Below are positions 33,961-43,196 of a stretch of 64,000 nucleotides of DNA, piece after piece. The position numbers and the translations under genes are program-made. This DNA comes from Ligustrum vulgare (Eukaryota; Streptophyta; Magnoliopsida; Lamiales; Oleaceae): contig OY743170.1 in NCBI GenBank assembly GCA_963555705.1, positions 26,660,862 through 26,724,861 of the forward strand, given 5' to 3'. The notes beneath the pieces are model-generated. The model worked only from the letters and a program-made list of their open reading frames with translations, did not search any database and was not told the DNA's origin. Position 1 is the stretch's first letter. The number at the start of each line of letters is the position of its first letter.

Positions 33961-35020
33961 TATGATTTTTTTTTTAATTATTCATTTATTTATATTTTCA
34001 TTATACCTATATACACTATAACAATCACATACACCAACTAATTATCTTCAACAAATAAATAATCGAGGAATGCAAAACAAAACTTAATAACTCAATAAAC
34101 AGAATTTCGAAATTATTAATTTTGTATTCACAATATTGTTAAAAAATTTGTACATGTTAACATAAAATGAGCCAAATTTACATACACTGGTCGTAGGTAT
34201 CGATAAGACGATAAAACTAATGCTCGGTAAAAAGAAGACAAGCAATTCAAATTTTAGATAAATAGCTTTTGAACGAGGAAAAAGGCTGAGATAAGATACA
34301 CTTGCTGAATTGAAAAAAGTGCGGCCAAGACCATAATACAAGCCCAAAACATCATAAGCCTGCAATACCAGAAAGGTGCAAATTTGTTCAGGCAAATGGC
34401 AAACAAAATAATCCCAACTAGGAGAGGTAGAAGTTGTTACCTTACGTTCGGGGCCAACATAAAGGCAATCCAGTGGAAAAGGTAACTAACAGTACACCAT
34501 AAATCAGTATTAGGAATGAGAATTAGCACCAAAGCAAGGGGAAACAAATATTAATTTGATTCAGTGATAAAAAAAAATAATAATAATGAAGAAAAATGTT
34601 TCATCACTTAGGATCCCCTTTCATTTCCTAGTGTGGGCACTACCATGAATATGAACGGGACCCAAATTAGTTATGTACCCCTTAAATTTTCCAATGGAAC
34701 ATAATAGTTGACGTATTCTCACACTAAGAGCAATATTAGTGTTGGGGGAAAAATGTAGGGGGAAAACTAAGGGAGAAAATGAAGGGGGGGGACCACATTA
34801 TTCTAAACATGTTTTGATAATATATTCGTTTACTTTATGAATTTTTGCTTTTTATGTAATTTTTCTTTAATTTAATTCTATGCTCCTTGTACTAAAAAGA
34901 TAATTGACGGTCAACTATTTGCAATAGGAATAGTGGCTGCCAGCCTGCCACAGAGAATTTTCTACATTTCTATCGATTTTTTGGTTCTCTGATCAAACTA
35001 TTTTCTTGTTGGTTTATTAG

Positions 35021-35182
35021 GTGACAGATGTAAAGAAGAATATTGAAACAAGTCAGGGTTTAGATGTCTATCCTGCAGCCCAGCAGATGCTTATTCACCA
35101 GGCGAAAGTTCTTAAAGATGAGACCACACTAGATGAGAACAATGTTGCTGAAAAAAGTTTTGTCGTCATTATGTTGAGCAAG
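35021..35182 (+). pseudogene. RAD23: Captured RAD23 ubiquitin-like domain exon
   Basis: A 162-bp open exon (54 codons) is bounded by an AG acceptor (TTATTAG) and a GT donor (AAG then GTACCT). Translation includes [39 protein letters not shown] and FVVIMLSK, the second part of the N-terminal ubiquitin-like domain of plant RAD23, which binds the proteasome. The first UBL exon is not found upstream inside the element. The frame is intact with no stops. RAD23 proteins shuttle polyubiquitinated cargo and stabilise XPC; here only a fragment is present. Confidence 0.88.
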
Positions 35183-35546
35183 GTACCTATTATCCATGGA
35201 TCCAAACCCATGACTTCCATATGATTTGCTTGAGATGCATGAAGATCGTATCAATAATGATCTGCAAATCATAGGTTTCCAAATTGATTGAAATGTATCA
35301 TTGGTAATTTGATATAGGAGGGACCAAATTGTCTAGAGTAGATGATCTAACTTTTTACAGTAACATTTGCTATTGCACAGCAACCAAAAAAGTTTTTATT
35401 GGGTGTTATCCAATGCTTCCCTTTCTTATCTTTACCCTTTATTTTTTATTTATTTATTTTTTAAGTTGTGCGTGCGCATGTGCTTTTGTGTGGTGTGGTG
35501 CTGCAGTGTATGCATATGTGTGGGCTGTGCCAATTTTGTTGGTTGG

Positions 35547-35580
<34 letters not shown>

Positions 35581-35709
35581 ACATTTCACTTAGCCTTTTA
35601 TTATATATGTATATATATATATAGAATGAAAATAATATCAATTACATTCTCTCTAGTCACAACATTGAATTTTGCAACTCATTATGTTTGTACTGTTCAA
35701 CTACTGTAG

Positions 35710-35763
35710 AACAAGGCTTCATCAAGTGACGCTTCAACTGCATCTGCTGCTGCTTCAAGTACT
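35710..35763 (+). pseudogene. RAD23: Captured RAD23 linker exon, copy 1
   Basis: A 54-bp exon (18 codons), NKASSSDASTASAAASST, between a CTGTAG acceptor and a GTGAGT donor. The Ser/Ala-rich wording matches the linker following the UBL in plant RAD23. It is in phase with the exon ending at 35182. Confidence 0.82.
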
Positions 35764-36021
35764 GTGAGTGCATCCGACTCAATTTTGCTTGGATTTTGAG
35801 TAGTGTAGTTTTTATTCCATTAGTTTGAGGAAGGGATGGATATAGATTATTGTGTGTGGTTTGGTGGTTTAGCTTGTATGGCATCTGTGTGGGCTGTGCC
35901 AATTTGTTGGTGTTTTTTTCACATTTCACTTGGCTTTATTACATATAGAATGAAAATATTCTCTGTAGTCACAACATTGAATTTTGCAACTTAATATATT
36001 TGTACTGTGTAACTACTGTAG

Positions 36022-36075
36022 AACAAGGGTTTATCAAGTGATGCTTCAACTGCATCTGCTGCTCCTTTAAGAACT
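36022..36075 (+). pseudogene. RAD23: Captured RAD23 linker exon, duplicated copy 2
   Basis: A second copy 312 bp downstream of the first, NKGLSSDASTASAAPLRT, with the same CTGTAG acceptor. The donor reads GTGACT where copy 1 has GTGAGT, so it may splice poorly. The flanking intron is duplicated too (about 35520-35850 against 35885-36165), which shows a tandem duplication after or during capture. Confidence 0.82.
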
Positions 36076-36327
36076 GTGACTGCATCCGACTCAATTTTGC
36101 TTGGTGTTTGAGTAGTGTAGTTTTTATCCCATTAGTTTGGGAAAAGGATGGATATAGATTCTTTACCTTTAGGAAATGGATGAATAAAGATTAAAGTAAA
36201 TAACATGTGCAAACTCATGCTCTTTTGCAAGATTGAGCCCCTGTTTGATAGAGATGGAAATAAAATTTTTAGTAGATTTTGATACAAATTAATGAAATGT
36301 GTAGTTGAAAATTTGTGTGGATGCAAA

Positions 36328-36420
36328 TAAAATTTTTAGTAGATTTCATTAATATATTATCACCCTAAGATGTAAATAAAATTTTTAGTAGATTTCATTA
36401 ATATATTATCACCCTAAGAT
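36328..36420. repeat. Short tandem duplication, about 46 bp x2
   Basis: AAATAAAATTTTTAGTAGAT ... ATTATCACCCTAAGAT occurs twice in a row inside the CACTA element. Confidence 0.85.
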
Positions 36421-37059
36421 CCTCCTTTTTTTCTTTGTTTGTATTGAGCTTTTCTATGTATAGTGTTTTTATCGGATTCTATCAGTATTCTATCATGATT
36501 CTATCACATTCAATCATATTCTATCACATTCGATCATGATTCTATCCGGATAGATCATAGAAGTGGTTTCTTTTCATTTTTTGTTCTGTATCTTTTATCT
36601 TGGCTCTTGGCAATAGTTTGGGGAAGCCAAAGCACAACACAACACAACACAAATTCAAAAATCTAATATTCACAAAATTTCAACAATCACAATTCACAAA
36701 TCCAAATATCCAATATTCACCAAAATCAAAATAATCAATTTTCAAATTCAGCAAGATGAATATAGGGTTCACAAGTGACCCACATTGCAAAAACAAAAAA
36801 TTAACATTTATTCATGATTTCCAAATAAAACTTCAATCATAATGAATAAGGGTTAGCCTCAGTACCTGAGAATTAAAATGAGAAATTGAGAAAAGATCAA
36901 GAATTTGACCGTAGCACTGGAAGCGGCACTGGCTCTGAGTGGGTAGTGTCCTTAGAAGTTTGAAATTGAGAAATCAAGAATCAATATTATTGATTAGAAC
37001 TTAGAAATTACTAAATATACAAATTACAAAACCAAATAATTACAATTTACAAATTACCT

Positions 37060-37570
37060 AGAGGCGAGAGGGGATAGTTGCTGCGAGGAGGGCAGAAGCG
37101 GTCACGCAAGAGAGGACGCGCGGTGTTGCTGCTGTTGCTAGAGACACGACTGGAGGTCGGAGCTAGAGCGATTTTCGAATGGTATCGCAAGGAGCGGAGC
37201 TACGCCAGGGAGGTCGGAGCCGTCCTTTTCATATCAAAGTATTAGTGATTCCAAACAACTAAAACTACTGTACTAATGAACGGTGGCGGCTGGGAGAGGG
37301 ACGGTGGCGGTTGGCGGAGGTGCCGGTACGGATGAACGGTGGGGGGCTGGGGTGGCGCACGGAGGGAAAAGAAAGGGGAGCGGGGTGGGGGTGGTGTGCG
37401 GCGGAGAAGAGAAAAGAGAAGGTGGCTCACGATGAAGAAGAGAAAAGAGAGGCTCACGGAGGAAGTGAAAGAGAAGGGTACCGGCGGCGGGGAGACGGCG
37501 CCGGAGCTGCACGATAGGAACTCGACGTACGGGCTTAGGGACGAGCTGAAAGTGACGGGCTTGGGGTGAA
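37060..37570. other. GC- and purine-rich segment inside the CACTA element
   Basis: Strongly GC-rich (GGCGG, GGAGG, CGGCG words), in contrast to the AT-rich surroundings. Open frames exist on both strands (for example 37311-37517 and 37273-37512) but have biased, low-complexity composition and match nothing I recognise. A captured host promoter/5' UTR or first exon is possible. Confidence 0.4.
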
Positions 37571-38736
37571 TGAGCTGAAAGAGACTAAAACCTAGAAATA
37601 CTTAAATTAATGGCTGCGGTTCGAACTGCCACCTTTAATTAAAAGGCGTCGGTTCTTTAATAAGAACCGACGCCTATAATATTATAGGCGTCGGTTCTTA
37701 TTAAAGAACCGACGCCCTTACTTGCGCGGCTCTTAAAGCGTCGGTTCTTAGTAAGAACCGACGCTTTTTTTAAGTTTTTATTTACAATTTTGCCACCGCG
37801 TTTTTTGAGACGTCGTTTTTTGAGAAAAACGACGCTAATACGTTTTTTTTTTTGTGTAATTTTGTACTAGTGTCTTTCGTGAAATATAGTCTCTTTATCG
37901 TTAATCCATCATTCAATTAACCAATTCTTCAAATAAATGTACCATAACCCCAAAACCCCTTTCCAAAGAAACTAGTAATGGACTAAATCTTCAACTTAAT
38001 TACATAAGTAATTTAATCTCCAAATAAACATCACCAAATTAAGCATTTAACCATGAAATAATTTAACCTAGGCTTCAATAACTTAATCTTGCCCAAATCA
38101 TGAATTTATTTCACTATTATTTCAAACCCTAGCATGTAACCACAATGAATTCAACCAAACTTGAATATTTAGCTCAATATCTTCCAATGAATCATAAATC
38201 CATCCAAAAATCTAACATTTAACTCAAAAATCAAAACCCTAAAATCAACACCATATCTAAAATAAATGGGTATTGCCCTACCTCTTGAAGGTGAAAATGA
38301 AGTCTTGAAGGTTGAATCAAAATCTCCCCCCCCCCCCCCCCCTCTTTTTTTTTCTTTTTCTTCCTTCCATTTTCTTTCTTTTTTTTTTTTTTTTCCTTTC
38401 CTTTTCTTTCCACCAATTTCTCTTTCTTCTCTGCGTTCCAGCCTCTGTTTGTGTATTGTTTTGAGTGTGTTGTGTGTTTGGATTGTTTTGGTCTCCTAAA
38501 GTCAAGACATGGGTTTAATAAAATTGCATGGTTGGCCCTTAATTTATCATTCCAATAAAATCTCCAAAAATAAATGATAATAAGTTAAGTCCCCAACTTA
38601 TAATAAAACTTAAGTGATCTCCAAAAAGTTCACTCATTTAAATTGGTCCTCACTTGAACTAAATTGGTCAAATAAATGTTGACTTGTTAAAATAATTGTT
38701 TGACTTGTAAAATCAAAAGTTGGTTGTAACAGATAG

Positions 38737-39560
38737 TGTGGTTTCTTTGGATGATAATGAAAAACAGAAAGGTAAACTTACTTTAAACTATTTTGAAACG
38801 GAATGATTACCGTGCTTACTACAAGTCTAGAAAACTTCTATTTGGTAGAGTAGATATAGCCTGCGTGAGTCAAGAAGGGGTGGATTTTGAGAGGGAAATA
38901 TTGGCGTCATTTAATCTTGTTCCGTACTTGGTGAACAATCGATGAAGTTGATGGAGTATGTGAAAGTTGGAGGAAAATGAGTGCCTAGAGCGCATGTAGT
39001 GAGGAGAGTATCAGGACTCCCCCTCCTATGGAAATTCCTTATCAAGGCGAGGCATTTCTAGCTCTCGAGTGCTTACCTCGCTCAGGTTTTGAGGCCTTTA
39101 TGACTGAATTTAGGGGCTCTCAAATCGAGACAAGAGCAAGCATTCAGAATCTGACTCAAGCTCAAACTACATTCTTTGCTGAGATGCATGGTTTGGTGAA
39201 TGAAATCTTATCAAGGCAACATAACATTGAAGACTGCTTGATGACATGGATGATGACGACGACTTGATAATGATGATGATGTTTAGTTTATTTTCTTTCT
39301 TTTCCTATGGTGGTTTATGTATTTTTCCTACAATGTATCTCTTTTCCCTTCCTTTCGTGTGTTGTAATCCAAGACACTATGAATTATGATATGAGGTCTA
39401 TTAATGCTTTATCTTACAACATCTGTTAAGTGTGCCACCAATGGAATATATAGATAAAACCACAATGTAATGCTTTATCTTACAACATCTGTTAAGTGTG
39501 CCACCAATGGAATATATAGATAAAACCACAGTAAAATATATCTTACGGAGTGGAACTCAA
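38737..39560 (+). other. Unrecognised coding-like sequence after the gypsy element
   Basis: The frame 38796-38945 encodes 49 residues beginning KRNDYRAYYKSRKLLFGR and ending NLVPYLVNNR, then TGA. Another frame, 39028-39267, encodes a 79-aa peptide (QNLTQAQTTFFAEMHGLVNE), followed in another frame by an Asp-rich run (GATGATGACGACGAC). The composition looks protein-like, but I do not recognise the family; fragments of a retroelement ORF are one possibility. Confidence 0.3.
39405..39535. repeat. Tandem duplication, about 66-bp unit x2
   Basis: AATGCTTTATCTTACAACAT through ATATATAGATAAAACCACA is present twice back to back. Confidence 0.9.
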
Positions 39561-40319
39561 ATGATAGTGTACTGTATGTGTGTCGTGTCACAGGACCACA
39601 ATTTAAGCATTGGCACTGATACCACGCTTGTCACAGCCCTACAATACCATATACATATATTAAAATAACTAGGAGGTAAATTTTTTGGCTCCCCTAAACT
39701 TGAATTATTGGCTTTCTGATGTATTTTTTTTTTCCTTAGAATGGATCTTCGATGACAAAAATGTAAGATAATTCTAACAAACATGTGTAAAGCAAGTTAG
39801 AAAAGAGTTTATAATTTCCAAAAGTTAGATTACAAAAGGTACTTTCCCTTCTTCATATGAAAATTTACAACAAAAAGGAAGTTCATATTACATGATCAAA
39901 ATCTATTGGTTCAATCTTCAATTTCACTTGGCGGGAAAGTCTTCTAAAAACAAGTAGACCATGCTAATACATATATGTCGACATAATAGTGAGATTTGAT
40001 AAAACGGTGGAACCTGAAAATTCTTGGTAGACCATCCAAGTATACACTTCTTTGACATAAATACAATAACGTCCATCATTCGAGGTTACCCATTCCGCAG
40101 AAGAAATGTCAAAAGTATTTCATATTTGAAATAGGAAAGTTATAACAATATGATTAACACTATTTAGTGAGTAATCTATACGATAATGAGTTCAGCAATA
40201 TTAATAGATAATTGGGCTCAATTATAGACTTTCAATCCTATCCGTGCGTACCAATTTGGCTAATAATAATAATTAATGAACTCATTGTTCAATTACACAA
40301 ATCAGATAATCAATGATCA
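39561..40319. other. Unassigned AT-rich sequence, no gene seen
   Basis: No open frame of interest. It lies at the 3' side of the degenerate minus-strand copia element and could include its LTR end. Confidence 0.4.
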
Positions 40320-40321
40320 AT

Positions 40322-40363
40322 ACAATGTCAATGTCAATGTCAATGTCAATATCAATATCAATG
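40322..40363. repeat. Hexamer minisatellite (AATGTC/AATATC)n
   Basis: Seven imperfect copies of CAATGTCAATGT / CAATATCAATAT. Confidence 0.85.
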
Positions 40364-41881
40364 GGTAGAATCTTAAATCTACAACATTTTCAAACTCGAT
40401 AATCAATACTTTTTAAAACATGATTTCAATGAGTAAAGAAAGGTAGAGATCACCCACCTTCAGCGTTTTGGAAATATTTCACCTGAGAACAGGAAAAATA
40501 GTTTTAAAACTACAAATAAAATAGAGGGACTGATCTAGGAGTCCCCTTGGTCAAGAAATGAAAGGGTGGATCCCTAGGGAGAATTTTCGAAATTTTACTT
40601 TAATTCTTACCTTAGGGTAACTTCCCCTTGTTCCTTAAGTATGAGACTCCGTTGCATTTCACTCCCTATTTATAGGTATTTATAGGTGTGGTTTGGAAAT
40701 TTTTAAAGTTACTCTAGACATTAATCATTTCACATTTGCCACATTAAGTCCTAAGTTTCCAAGTGGGCTATTAAGTGACTCTTAAATTTATACTTAGGAC
40801 ACTTCAAAACCTTAGCCAACGAGCTCTTAATAAACGAGTCTACTAGGTCACCCCTCAATATCAATCTGACTGACAATTACATTTCCTCTATCAACCATCT
40901 TATTAAGATATGATGATATTTCTGTTCAATGTGATTACTCTTTTTGACGACTTTAGTTCTTTAATATTTGTCATAATCTCACTGTTAATCCAATAAAGCA
41001 TCAATGTTTGTGCAAATATAGGCACCACTTCAACGTCCATTAGATTTTCCAAGTCTTACAACTATTTTAGTTGCTTTAGAAGTTGTTGACATCTATTGGT
41101 AGAATCAACAATATATAATTACTCGGTACTTTTCCAAAAATGTTAGCACCTTAAGTGTAAACACAATCTTGATGTAGACTTGTGTAGTCCTTATCTGCCT
41201 TAAAGTCTAAACCCTTATAACCCGTTAGAACAAGATATGGTTATGAACATATAATTCCTTGTTCTAAGGAGATACTAAGAATATGATTTATCACTAATCA
41301 ATGTTTTGATCCTAGTATTAAATAGATATCGACTCACCACACAAAGGTATCATAGATATGCATCACTTGTATGGTATGACTTTTATTCATGTTTGCAGAA
41401 GTATGGGATGTCTTTCTCCCAATATATTTTTCAATTGCAGTTGAAACACTTGCCTCTCAACTTTCCATCTGCTTTGGGCATATTCTTGCTCTCATGCTTC
41501 TTCTTAGCTTTCTTACTATTCTTTCAAATTTTGGTTTTTAGCTTGGAAGTAGAGAAACTATCAAACGATACATGAGTATTGCGATTGTTATCTTAAGATC
41601 ACTTTCCATAATGCGACTTAGTTAATGGTATCTTCATCTTGTGTAATTAATAATCCATAGTAAATAGTGAATAATTCAATATCATGTCAAACTGAGTCTC
41701 CTTGATCGATAATTGCACCCAGATTCTTAGCTATGTTTGAATTGTTTAATCATAATTAAACTATAAAACTTCACAAGCACTCTGAATTTTATATGGATAT
41801 TCTATAAGTTATAAATTGCTTTAAAAGATCTTTCCTACTTTGATAACCAAACATGTCATGAAAGATTTGTAGTATGTTATA

Positions 41882-43196
41882 TGTTGCATGTTTATCTACC
41901 GCAAGTGTACGGATCGTAAAGTAATATAGTGGACAATGAGTCTACATATCGTACACACGAGTATTGAGATAAATTATTATTTTAAATTCCTAAACTTAAC
42001 TGATACTAGAATCAATCAATTTTATTTGGGATTAAAATCTAAATTAACAAATAAGATAGAAAATTCAATTTAAAAGCAAACAATGTTGAAAATGATGTTT
42101 TTGTAGAAAATTCAATTTAAAACCAAAGAATGTTGAAAATGATGTTTTTATTTTATAAATGAGAGAAATATGCTAGAATCAAGAATCCAATTTTATTTTC
42201 ATCTTTGACATCTTGATTTAAATACTTAACAGCAATTCGTGTTATGAAAATCAATATTCCTTATTTGTTTAAAACCCTTTTTCCAACATTGAATTAAAAA
42301 TCTATCCCTATACGTTACCCCCATATATTTCTATAACGAATGCGAACAAATAGGAAAGCATTAACAATTAATGAATAATTAAAGATTATATAAAGCATAG
42401 AGGCACATTTCCATCCCCTATCGAATTTCATGGCAATTAAAATAAGTCTTATGAATTTCTAATCTTTCAAACTTAAGAACATGTCACAAAATTCATACAA
42501 TAATTGGTCAAATGATTGTAGAAACATGAAATATGAAATTAATTCCTCAAGCTCATGAATTGTATTAAATTAAACAAAAATCGAAACATAAGATCTGGAA
42601 AATCAGGTTTCATCATGATCCTAACACAAGTAAAGTTTAGCCTAGATACATATTTGAAGATGAACAACAAGAAGATTTGTAGAATTCATAACTCGAATGT
42701 AGGAATTAATCTTCCTGAAGGAGAAATCTTGAATCTTGCGTCAAGCTTGTTCTCTCAATAATTAGGAAAAATAATTTGTCGAGAGCTACCCATTTTCATG
42801 CAAAGTTCCTCTATATATTGGCAATTGAAGAATCCTTGTTTAATTGGGGGGGGGGGGGTGTTGAATGGAATTCAAAATTTTAGGAAATCAAATAAGGCTG
42901 ACTAGACAAGCAAGTGATTCCTTGCTAATGAGGGGCGTGATTGCTTGCAAGGCCTGATTCCAATTCTGTTATTCAGACTATCAACTAGGCAATCACTTGC
43001 CTCTAAGATGTGCGAATGCTTGATTCGTGTGTTTCCCTTTAGTAATTGACTTTGATTTCCTACAAGTTGGTCCTTTTCCATAATTACAAGTACATCCTTC
43101 GGCTTCTGATTTACATAAGTCAATTCTTTTATTCTTAAACGTCAATATAATATCTTAATTTTAGTATCTTAATAAGTGCACAAAATGCAATTATCA
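41882..43196 (-). mobile_element. Solo LTR (gypsy type) with perfect TSD TTATA
   Basis: 1315 bp, beginning on the minus strand with TGATAATTGCATTTTGTGCA and ending CATGCAACA. Both flanks are TTATA (41877-41881 and 43197-43201), and the copia sequence is continuous when the LTR and one TTATA are removed. No internal region or second LTR accompanies it, so it is a solo LTR left by LTR-LTR recombination. TGATAA starts and an ACACTTGCGG-type late motif relate it to the Tat/Athila-like LTRs elsewhere in the window. A G homopolymer lies at 42847-42858. Confidence 0.88.

Larger units (their letters stand above)
33568..37872. mobile_element. Non-autonomous CACTA (En/Spm) element with captured RAD23 exons
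   Basis: Its termini are CACTAGTACAA and TTGTACTAGTG, an 11-bp inverted repeat, flanked by 3-bp TCT duplications (33565-33567, 37873-37875). The sister LTR at 30955-30975 shows the uninterrupted target with a single TCT. Subterminal regions (33585-33960, 37640-37850) hold many copies of GGCGTCGGTTGTT in both orientations, the presumed transposase-binding words. No transposase (TNPD/TNPA) is visible. The interior carries host-derived RAD23 exons at 35.0-36.1 kb and a GC-rich segment at 37.06-37.57 kb, so it is a gene-capturing CACTA of 4305 bp. Confidence 0.92.
29232..38731 (-). mobile_element. Ty3/gypsy chromovirus, minus strand, TSD GATAG, internally deleted
   Basis: The element is flanked by perfect 5-bp GATAG duplications (29227-29231 and 38732-38736). 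On the minus strand its LTRs begin TGTTACAACC and end GTGACA. The downstream LTR (29232-31799) is complete at 2568 bp. The upstream LTR (33122-38731) keeps only about the first 1.3 kb and is joined straight to the integrase, so gag, protease, RT and RNase H are gone. A 4.3-kb CACTA element sits in the upstream LTR. Chromodomain and integrase type suggest the Del/Tekay clade (inference). Confidence 0.9.
33122..38731 (-). repeat. 5' LTR (truncated) of the GATAG chromovirus, split by a CACTA element
   Basis: The outer parts 33122-33567 and 37876-38731 match 30514-31799 of the other LTR almost base for base. The remaining ~1.28 kb of the LTR (equivalent to 29232-30513) is missing at its junction with the integrase. 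The pol and LTR sequences meet around ATACTGG. Confidence 0.9.

Noticed and set aside
35551..35569. Homopolymer C run followed by A run
   Set aside because: Could be a sequencing or assembly artefact inside the RAD23 intron; no functional claim made.
37242..37569. Overlapping Pro/Gly/Arg-rich ORFs on both strands
   Set aside because: GC-biased low-complexity sequence gives open frames on every strand; no motif. Kept only as a composition anomaly.
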